From Rhodospirillales bacterium (GTDB lineage Bacteria; Pseudomonadota; Alphaproteobacteria; Rhodospirillales; Casp-alpha2): a DNA stretch of 39,154 nucleotides. This document shows, piece by piece, positions 8,345 to 14,619 of this stretch. The translations under genes were made by a program, and so were the position numbers. Where the stretch lies: the NCBI GenBank assembly GCA_021775105.1, contig JAJFIJ010000247.1, positions 1 through 39,154 on the forward strand. The letters run 5' to 3'. Within the stretch, counting starts at the first letter, position 1. Each line of letters begins with the position of its first letter. Under the pieces are notes generated by a model, which did no database searches, had not been told where the DNA came from, and worked only from the letters and a program-made list of their open reading frames with translations.

Positions 8345-8763
8345 TGACGAATGTTGTCATTCAAGGTCATGTAGGCATGGGGAATCCCGTCAGTGGAAAA
8401 GCGCTGGTTGCCCATGATAATTTCAGTGCGCGCTATGATCTCGACCGCATCAAGGGTGTGTTTTCCCGCCCGGCTCATGCGCTTTATGGTGAGAGCTATG
8501 TGAATAAAATTCTGATCCTCAATATCGCCAAAGGTGGCGTCGCGACCGCCTGGATGCTTCATGAAATGATGTCGAGAGAGATGGCACCAAAAGCCCTGTT
8601 GCTGAATTATGCCAACCCGATTATCGCTCAAGGTGCAGCTTTTGCCGGATTCACGCTGCTTGACCGGTTTGAACACGACATTACCCAAACAGTTAAAACC
8701 GGTGATCAGGTTCACGTCGATCCGGCCAGTGGCATTGTCATGATCGGGAGTAATTCGGTATGA
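8344..8763 (+). CDS. Aconitase X swivel (small) domain protein, divergent
   Basis: This 139-residue protein matches the DUF126/AcnX small subunit in order and length: GHVGMGNPVSGKALVAHDNFS, the HALYGESYVNKILIL strand, MLHEMMSREMAPKALLLNYANPIIAQGAAFAG and TGDQVHVDPASGIV. It would close the active site over the large subunit. The track's 8308 start is replaced by ATG 8344, coupled to the large-subunit stop. In many AcnX small subunits the substrate-loop motif reads like GKGS-T/S-x-G-S. Here it reads AKGGVATAW, with Gly65 at the usual Ser. By analogy with the aconitase swivel Ser, that residue takes part in catalysis, so activity may be altered. The comparison is from memory of the family. Confidence 0.82.
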   Translation: MTNVVIQGHVGMGNPVSGKALVAHDNFSARYDLDRIKGVFSRPAHALYGESYVNKILILNIAKGGVATAWMLHEMMSREMAPKALLLNYANPIIAQGAAFAGFTLLDRFEHDITQTVKTGDQVHVDPASGIVMIGSNSV

Positions 8764-9599
8764 GCCGGGGTATTGATCATCTTGTTCTTGCAGCCCGAGA
8801 CCTGTCGGAAGCCTGCGGCTTTTACGAGCGGTTGGGGTTCAAGCTGACGCCACAGGCTCAGCACCCGTTCGGCACTGGCAATCGGCTGGCCCAACTGAAA
8901 AATGACTTTCTGGAAATCCTGAGTGTTACCAGCCCAGAAGATCTGATTGAACACAGCGAAGGGTTTTTCAGCTTTGGTGCTCATAACCGCGATTATCTGG
9001 AACGTTGTGAAGGCATGTCGATGATCGCATTGAAAAGCGATGGTTGGGAAAAAGATCGTCAAACGTTTAAGGATGCAGGATTCGACCTGCCCAAGCCCTT
9101 TACGTTTTCAAGACTGGCCCGCCAACCGGACGGTGGTGACGTCAAGGTCGGGTTCGATTTGACCTTTGTTCCGGACGCCGGATTGCCGGACGCTGTGTTC
9201 TTTACCTGCGATCACCAGCATCAACCGGAATACTTCTACAAACCTGAATTTCAGAAGCATGCTAACGGCGCGCTTGCTGTTGATGAAGTGATTATGATGA
9301 GCAATGATCTGACCGGCACAAATGCTTATCTGTCACGGCTTTACGGAATTGAACAGCCGGTTTCGGTTTTAACGACGGCGCAGCTGGAAGACCGTTTCCC
9401 CGGTCATGAAACGATAGATATAAGTGGTGACGCGGTCTTCGCCGGATACCGGATCGGAGTACTTGATCTGGGACATACGCGATCCATTCTGGAATCCAAC
9501 GCGATTGATTATGCTGACAAGGAAAGCAGCATTTGGCTATACGCCTTTGGAACAATCATAGAATTTTCCGACCACTCGGCAAATGAGAGTATGAAATGA
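8760..9599 (+). CDS. VOC / glyoxalase-like domain protein
   Basis: This 279-residue protein begins with the VOC strand-helix signature (GIDHLVLAARDLSEACGFYERLGFKLTP). A second half-repeat starts near residue 170 (AVDEVIMMSNDLTGTNAYLSRLYGI). The layout resembles the glyoxalase-like PF13468 type. VOC enzymes use a metal to act on adjacent carbonyl, enol or epoxide groups as lyases, epimerases, isomerases or dioxygenases. The gene overlaps both the AcnX small-subunit gene and the FeS-subunit gene by 4 bases, so it is an integral part of the operon. It probably handles an intermediate between dehydration and redox steps. The exact reaction is unknown. Confidence 0.75.
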   Translation: MSRGIDHLVLAARDLSEACGFYERLGFKLTPQAQHPFGTGNRLAQLKNDFLEILSVTSPEDLIEHSEGFFSFGAHNRDYLERCEGMSMIALKSDGWEKDRQTFKDAGFDLPKPFTFSRLARQPDGGDVKVGFDLTFVPDAGLPDAVFFTCDHQHQPEYFYKPEFQKHANGALAVDEVIMMSNDLTGTNAYLSRLYGIEQPVSVLTTAQLEDRFPGHETIDISGDAVFAGYRIGVLDLGHTRSILESNAIDYADKESSIWLYAFGTIIEFSDHSANESMK

Positions 9600-10315
9600 C
9601 AGAGGAAATGCTTCAGGTCTCCGTGTGGCGTGGGGGCGCTGAAGGCGCATTCGATGAATTTCAGGTGCCGCGTCAGGAAAGCCAGACGGTTCTTGATGTG
9701 GTTACCCACATTCAGCGCCACATTGACCCGACCCTGAGTTACCGTTTTGCCTGTCGGGTCGGGGTTTGCGGGTCCTGTGCGATGACGGTTAACGGCAAGG
9801 CCCGCTGGACGTGCCGCAGTCATGTATCGAACGTTGTTGAGGATGGGCGCATAGAGATCAGGCCACTGGAATCCCTGCCGGTGGTTAAGGATCTGGTTGT
9901 TGATATGACTGATTTCTTTGACAAATGGGCAAAGGCAAAGGGGTCATTCGAACCAACCTGTTCGCGCAATGATCAACTTGCTCCTGTTTCGCCGACTGAA
10001 AAGAAACGTCGTCTTGTCGATGCCGGGATTGAATGCATCGGCTGTGGGGCCTGTTACGCGACTTGCGACGTGGTCAAGTGGAAACCCGATTATCTTGGCC
10101 CGGCAGCAATGAACCGCGCCTGGACTCTGGTCAATGATATTCGAGATGGTGGCAACGATGACCGTCTGCGTGCTATCGGCGGAGATGACGGTTGTCTTGG
10201 TTGTCATAGCCAGCAGGGTTGTGTTGAGCGTTGTCCCCAAAAACTGAATCCGACGATGGCAATTGCCGGACTGAAACGCGAAACCGTCAAAGCCGCGCTA
10301 AAGGGAAAACTGTGA
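9596..10315 (+). CDS. Succinate dehydrogenase/fumarate reductase-like iron-sulfur subunit
   Basis: This 239-residue protein has the complete SdhB/FrdB cluster set. The [2Fe-2S] ligands are in CRVGVCGSCAMTVNGKARWTC. The first C-terminal motif is CIGCGACYATCD, and the second is CLGCHSQQGCVERCP, supplying the [4Fe-4S] and [3Fe-4S] clusters. It carries electrons from the flavoprotein (11743-13464) to the membrane anchors. The Pro that usually follows the fourth Cys of the first motif is Asp here (ATCDVV). Gene order B-C-D-TauE-A differs from the usual sdhCDAB order and, with the AcnX neighbours, suggests a specialised paralogue rather than the TCA-cycle enzyme. Confidence 0.9.
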   Translation: MTEEMLQVSVWRGGAEGAFDEFQVPRQESQTVLDVVTHIQRHIDPTLSYRFACRVGVCGSCAMTVNGKARWTCRSHVSNVVEDGRIEIRPLESLPVVKDLVVDMTDFFDKWAKAKGSFEPTCSRNDQLAPVSPTEKKRRLVDAGIECIGCGACYATCDVVKWKPDYLGPAAMNRAWTLVNDIRDGGNDDRLRAIGGDDGCLGCHSQQGCVERCPQKLNPTMAIAGLKRETVKAALKGKL

Positions 10316-10677
10316 TGATCGACAACACGGTTCGTTCTGAAACCTTTCTGTGGTTGGCGCAACGTTCAAGCGCCGCGGTGCTGGCCATTTGCATCACGGT
10401 TCATATCATCACCATGATTTTGGCCATGGAAGGTGGCTTGAGTACTGCGGAAATCGCCGGGCGAGTTGGTGGAAATTGGGGTTGGTTAGTATTTTATTGC
10501 GTATTTGTTGCCGCCGTCTCCATTCACGCGCCCATCGGGTTGCGGGCAGTTCTGTTGGAATCAACATCCCTGTCTTCAAAGCGGGTGGGCCTGCTGACCA
10601 TGATCTTCGGCCTGTTTGTTTTCACCCTCGGCATCCGGGCGGTCTTTGGTCTGTTTCGTTTGGTGCTGGCCCCATGA
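10315..10677 (+). CDS. SDH/FRD-type membrane anchor, cytochrome b-like (first)
   Basis: This 120-residue protein has three hydrophobic segments: AVLAICITVHIITMIL, GWLVFYCVFVAAVSIHAPIGL and VGLLTMIFGLFVFTLGI. A QRSSAAVL...H pattern in helix 1 and IHAPIGLRAVL in helix 2 resemble the haem-ligand and quinone-site motifs of SdhC-type anchors. ATG 10315 overlaps the FeS-subunit stop by one base (TGATG), and the end overlaps the next anchor by four bases. I chose this start over the track's 10231 because the longer form would run through the FeS-subunit coding region. Confidence 0.78.
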   Translation: MIDNTVRSETFLWLAQRSSAAVLAICITVHIITMILAMEGGLSTAEIAGRVGGNWGWLVFYCVFVAAVSIHAPIGLRAVLLESTSLSSKRVGLLTMIFGLFVFTLGIRAVFGLFRLVLAP

Positions 10678-11015
10678 AACGAACCAATCGAAATCACCCC
10701 ACCTATTGGGCTTTTCTCCTGCACCGGGTATCTGGCGTACTGCTGGCGGTGTTCGTTCCCGTTCATCTATATGTCCTGAGCCTCGCCATTAACGAGGGGG
10801 CGTTGCTGGATGAGTTTTTGCGCTGGTCCTCGACGCCTGTTGTCAAGTTAATGGAGACGGGCATGGTTGTGATGCTGGCGGCCCACCTAACCGGAGGTTT
10901 ACGTCTGCTGGGGCTTGAATTCCTCGCCTGGTACGCTTGGCAGAAAACCGCACTGGCACTGTCTGTCGGGATCAGTCTTGCTGTCGGTTTGGTATTTTTG
11001 CTCAATGCCAGTTGA
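10674..11015 (+). CDS. SDH/FRD-type membrane anchor, cytochrome b-like (second)
   Basis: This 113-residue protein has three membrane segments. It carries the classic anchor motif HRVSGVLLAVFVPVHLYVL (the HR-x-S/T-G signature with a later His) and AAHLTGGLRLLGLEFL, the H-x3-G-x-R pattern. With the previous gene it would form the quinone-reactive membrane part of the complex. Both subunits have two His candidates, so one or two b haems are possible. The start at 10674 (ATGA overlap) is preferred to the track's 10350, which runs inside the previous gene. It overlaps the TauE/SafE gene by 11 bases. Confidence 0.8.
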   Translation: MKRTNRNHPTYWAFLLHRVSGVLLAVFVPVHLYVLSLAINEGALLDEFLRWSSTPVVKLMETGMVVMLAAHLTGGLRLLGLEFLAWYAWQKTALALSVGISLAVGLVFLLNAS

Positions 11016-11727
11016 ACTTCTGATCATACCGCTTGGCGCATTTTTAGCCGCCTTTGTCGTTGCCGCGGCTGGTTTTGGTGACGCGCTGGTACTGGGTGCA
11101 ATCTGGTTTCATTTTCTGGACCCGATCGACGCCGTGCCGTTGATTGTCGCCTGCGGTTTCGTGATGCAGTTTCAACCACTATACAGGCTGCGCAAGGTGC
11201 TTATCTATTCAGACCTGCCGCCGTTCGTTTTTGCCGGCGTACTGGGAGTGCCCGTCGGCGCGTGGTTTCTGGCACACACGGCACCGGATCCGTTCCGTCT
11301 TGGTATCGGGGTTTTTCTGATTGCCTACGGCATTTTTATGCTGTTCCGGCCGCATACGACGGAACTGTTGTGGGGTGGAAGAATTGCCGATGCTTTTGTC
11401 GGATTCCTAGGCGGGGTTTTGGGCGGGTTCGCCGGATTGAGTGGGGTCACGCCAACTCTTTGGGTTGGATTGCGCGGCTGGGTCAAAGCCCGCCAGCGCG
11501 GTGTATACCAACCCTTCGTTTTTGCCATGCATGGTTTAAGCGTCGCCTGGTTGGCCTGGAAGGGTCTGGTTGATGCAGAAACCGGTATGTGGTTGGCGTT
11601 GTGTCTTCCTGCCATTCTGATTGGCGGTTGGGTGGGGTTGAAAGTTTACCACCTGCTTGATGAAAAACGGTTTCGGCAATTTATACTGGCACTCCTGCTG
11701 GTTTCCGGCATAGCGCTGGTTTTATGA
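11005..11727 (+). CDS. TauE/SafE-family permease (copy 2)
   Basis: This 240-residue, very hydrophobic protein has the family repeat openings (PLGAFLAAFVVAAAGFGDALVLGAI, and FLGGVLGGFAGLSGVTPTLW). ATG 11005 lies inside the end of the anchor gene, so the permease is co-translated with the redox complex. The track start at 10915 is far upstream, inside the anchor. The sequence is not a close copy of the permease at 3168-3920. Its insertion between the anchor and flavoprotein genes ties anion transport (organic acid, sulfonate or sulfite) to this pathway. Substrate and direction are unknown. Confidence 0.8.
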   Translation: MPVELLIIPLGAFLAAFVVAAAGFGDALVLGAIWFHFLDPIDAVPLIVACGFVMQFQPLYRLRKVLIYSDLPPFVFAGVLGVPVGAWFLAHTAPDPFRLGIGVFLIAYGIFMLFRPHTTELLWGGRIADAFVGFLGGVLGGFAGLSGVTPTLWVGLRGWVKARQRGVYQPFVFAMHGLSVAWLAWKGLVDAETGMWLALCLPAILIGGWVGLKVYHLLDEKRFRQFILALLLVSGIALVL

Positions 11728-11742
11728 CTATTGAGGTCTGAA

Positions 11743-13464
11743 ATGAATGCAAATATCGAATATCAAAAAACCGATGTTTTGATTTTGGGAGCTGGCGGAG
11801 CCGGATTGTTTGCCGCCCTGCATGCCGCCAAGGCGGCTCCTGATCTGGATATCACCATCACCGTCAAGGGCCTGCTTGGTAAATGCGGTTGCACGCGTAT
11901 GGTGCAGGGCGGATACAATGCCGCGATGGCGTCGGATGATTCAGAAGTTCGCCATTTCATGGATACCATCGAAGGCGGAAAATGGCTCAATCATCAGGAA
12001 CTGGCATGGACGCTGGTTAATCAGGCCCCCGTCTGTATTCGCGAACTGGAAAATGAACTTGGGTGCTTTTTTGACCGCAACCCGGATGGCAGTCTGCACC
12101 AAAAGGCGTTCGCCGGACAAACTTACGACCGTACCGTTCACAAGGGCGATTTGACGGGAATCGAAATTATCAACCGTCTGTCTGAACAGGTCTGGAAGCG
12201 TGGCATTAACCGGCTGGAAGATCATCGCGCGCTGGAATTTGTGATGGCCGCTGACGGTTCCGGCCTGTCCGGGGTGTTGATGGTCGATATGCGGACCGGC
12301 GATTTCCGTTTCGTTCAGGCCAAGGCTGTTTTGCTGGCGACTGGTGGTGGACCTTCGATGTATCGTTACCATACGCCATCAGGCGACAAGTCATGTGATG
12401 GCATGGCGATGTCATTACGGGCTGGCCTGACGCTTCGCGATATGGAAATGGTGCAATTCCATCCGACCGGCCTTATTGCCGGGGACGATACACGGATTAC
12501 CGGAACTATTATTGAAGAAGGCCTTCGCGGATATGGTGGATACCTGCTGGACGGCAACGAAGAGCGTTTTATGCACAAATATGATGACCGCAATGAACGG
12601 GCGACCCGGGACATCGTCAGCCGTGCCATGTATTCGGAAATGACCAATGGCACCACCGGTCCCAATGGCGGGCTCTATATCAATATGGCCCATCTCGATC
12701 CCAAGGAAGTGCGAAAGCGCTTCAAGGGAATGGTCACGCGTTGTGCTGATTGCGGATTTGATCTGGTTTCCGGCAATGTCGAGGTTGTGCCGACCGCTCA
12801 CTACATGATGGGCGGTCTTGAATTTAACGTCGACTGTTCAACTGAATTATCGGGCTTGTTCGCTGCTGGTGAAGATACTGGTGGTGTTCACGGGGCAAAC
12901 CGGCTGGGTGGCAATGGTGTTGCCAATTCCACCGTTTTCGGTGGATTGGCCGGTGATTCACTGGCCCGTTGGGTGCCTGAAAATGGTCAGTGGCGTGATC
13001 CGGATAAAGAAGCGATGGGCGCCGCGGTCAAAGCCGCTTTACATCCTTTTGAGCACCCTGCCGGTGATTTGCCGGGTATTCGTGAACGCCTTTATACCGC
13101 GATGTGGGATGATGCGGGGATTATTCGCGATGGCGAACGTCTCCTCCGTGCGCGAGATTCCATCAAGGCGTTGGGCGATGAATTGTCAGCCGCCGGAATT
13201 TCCGGCAGTGACCGCGCCTATAACCTGACGTGGCACGACTGGATGAACCTCAATAACCTGATCTTGGTCAGCAAGGTGATTATTGAGGCGGCATTGACCC
13301 GCGACGATTCCCGAGGCGCCCATTTCCGGTCTGATCACCCAGATACCAAGGATGTTGAAAATTCATGGTACACCCGTGTGAAATACGTCGGTGACACGCT
13401 TGATATCTCGAAAAAATCAGTCGACTTCACGCGCGTTCAACCGGGAGAGACGTTGCTGGATTAA
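11743..13464 (+). CDS. SDH/FRD-family flavoprotein subunit, divergent
   Basis: This 573-residue protein has the FAD Rossmann start (DVLILGAGGAGLFAALHAA), FHPTGL, the PTAHYMMGG motif (His353) and GANRLGGNG (Arg387), all SdhA/FrdA signatures and catalytic positions. Two family-defining residues differ. The His that binds FAD covalently (S-H-T in SdhA/FrdA) is Cys50 in GCT. The Glu of the RGEGG proton-relay loop is Tyr264 (LRGYGG). FAD is therefore probably bound non-covalently, as in L-aspartate oxidase, and the oxidised or reduced substrate may not be succinate. The ATG at 11743 has GAGG seven bases upstream and replaces the track's TTG 11731. The end overlaps the convergent hemerythrin gene by four bases. 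Confidence 0.87.
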   Translation: MNANIEYQKTDVLILGAGGAGLFAALHAAKAAPDLDITITVKGLLGKCGCTRMVQGGYNAAMASDDSEVRHFMDTIEGGKWLNHQELAWTLVNQAPVCIRELENELGCFFDRNPDGSLHQKAFAGQTYDRTVHKGDLTGIEIINRLSEQVWKRGINRLEDHRALEFVMAADGSGLSGVLMVDMRTGDFRFVQAKAVLLATGGGPSMYRYHTPSGDKSCDGMAMSLRAGLTLRDMEMVQFHPTGLIAGDDTRITGTIIEEGLRGYGGYLLDGNEERFMHKYDDRNERATRDIVSRAMYSEMTNGTTGPNGGLYINMAHLDPKEVRKRFKGMVTRCADCGFDLVSGNVEVVPTAHYMMGGLEFNVDCSTELSGLFAAGEDTGGVHGANRLGGNGVANSTVFGGLAGDSLARWVPENGQWRDPDKEAMGAAVKAALHPFEHPAGDLPGIRERLYTAMWDDAGIIRDGERLLRARDSIKALGDELSAAGISGSDRAYNLTWHDWMNLNNLILVSKVIIEAALTRDDSRGAHFRSDHPDTKDVENSWYTRVKYVGDTLDISKKSVDFTRVQPGETLLD

Positions 13465-13934
13465 CCGGCTGCCTGACTCGGGCATCCTGCACCGTCAATG
13501 GTAACGCCCCGTTCATTGGCCCAAATATTGCCCAGGTTTTCCTGTTCGTCTTCGCTGAGCACCTGCCGGGTCATGCCGAACAGCACCATTTCTTCTTTTC
13601 GGAAGTGGCTGTAGGCGAGCATGATCAGTTCATCGACCACTGATTTCAGTTGCTCAGGGTTTGTTTCCGCCTTGGCGGCCCCCAGCAAGCGGTCTATTTC
13701 CTGATGTTCGGATTTCATGACCCGGAGCGGACCCATCTGTCCGAGATGCGGTTCCAGAGCCGGGAATAAATGGTTTTCTTCCATTTGCGCATGGGTCCAG
13801 AGCTGGTTTTCCAGTATTTCCACAGCGACCTGCAGTTGTTCAATGGAGCGGTCTTCGTCGATCTGTCGACGAATATCTGTGAACAGGGCATATAACATGG
13901 CGTGTTCGCCAAGCAGTGCGTCGGTTATTTTCAT
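13461..13934 (-). CDS. Hemerythrin HHE-domain protein
   Basis: This 157-residue all-helical protein has the HHE metal ligands: LLGEHAMLYALF, THAQMEENHLFPALEP, KSEHQEIDRLL and YSHFRKEEMVLFG. Such di-iron proteins bind O2, NO or iron, or sense redox state. The start is the internal ATG at 13934 (MKITDALLGEH). The track's extra 47 N-terminal residues are not hemerythrin-like. The gene is convergent with the flavoprotein gene (4-base overlap of stops) and lies 100 bases downstream of soxG on the same strand, so it may be read through from the sox operon. A physiological link to either neighbour is not shown. Confidence 0.8.
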   Translation of the reverse strand: MKITDALLGEHAMLYALFTDIRRQIDEDRSIEQLQVAVEILENQLWTHAQMEENHLFPALEPHLGQMGPLRVMKSEHQEIDRLLGAAKAETNPEQLKSVVDELIMLAYSHFRKEEMVLFGMTRQVLSEDEQENLGNIWANERGVTIDGAGCPSQAAG

Positions 13935-14034
13935 TGGTGAAGCCTTTGGTTTTTGATATCTGTTTTTAACTGCGGAATTTCGCAGACATACAGAGATAAC
14001 AGGGAACTCAGGCGTATCCTTGATTATGGTCAAT

Positions 14035-14619
14035 TCATACCGGTTTGGCGGGCTGAATCTGATAACCATACTCATACGATGCCTCAGTCAGTTCTTCCCA
14101 GAGCACCCGGGCGAAACCGCGGGCAACATAAACATCAAAAGTCTGATCATCGATGTGATCAAGCAGAATATTAAGGCTACCGAACCTGCTTTGCGCACAA
14201 TCACCAAAACGGAAACTTTTCGGATGCAGGTCAAGTGGGCAACCCTTGGCAAGAACATCGCGTATTTTCGGACCATGCAACCTGATGATTGTTCGCCCGC
14301 TGCTGACATTACTGATGCTGCCGCCGATAAACTCCGGGACCGTAAAATCAGACGCACTATCAGTTACAAGCCAGCGTTGAGGTGATAACCAAAAAATCCG
14401 ACGTGTATCGGCGCTAATGACTGAATTCGGGGTTAGCGGTAGTGGACTGCCGATAGCGGATTCAGCTTCGATGAGAAAATCGATATTGGTTGCATCTCCA
14501 CCAATATCGAACAAAATCAAGGGACGGCGTTCGAATATAACAAGGGCAGTTTCGTTGCCGAACGAACCTTCCTGATAAACCGCCTCAAGGGCGGAACGTC
14601 GCTGGGAAATATCAGGCAC
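14035..14619 (-). CDS. soxG: Sarcosine oxidase gamma subunit
   Basis: This 194-residue protein is the last gene of soxBDAG. It has the diverged GcvT-like fold features of SoxG: LILFDIGGDATNIDFLIEAESAIG and IRLHGPKIRDVLAKGCPLDLHPKSF. It starts at GTG 14619, eight bases inside the end of soxA. The track start at 14685 would run well inside soxA. Gamma is a structural subunit of the heterotetrameric enzyme that oxidises sarcosine to glycine, with formaldehyde or 5,10-methylene-THF and H2O2 as co-products. Position and length give good confidence, as the sequence itself is weakly conserved. Confidence 0.82.
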   Translation of the reverse strand: MPDISQRRSALEAVYQEGSFGNETALVIFERRPLILFDIGGDATNIDFLIEAESAIGSPLPLTPNSVISADTRRIFWLSPQRWLVTDSASDFTVPEFIGGSISNVSSGRTIIRLHGPKIRDVLAKGCPLDLHPKSFRFGDCAQSRFGSLNILLDHIDDQTFDVYVARGFARVLWEELTEASYEYGYQIQPAKPV

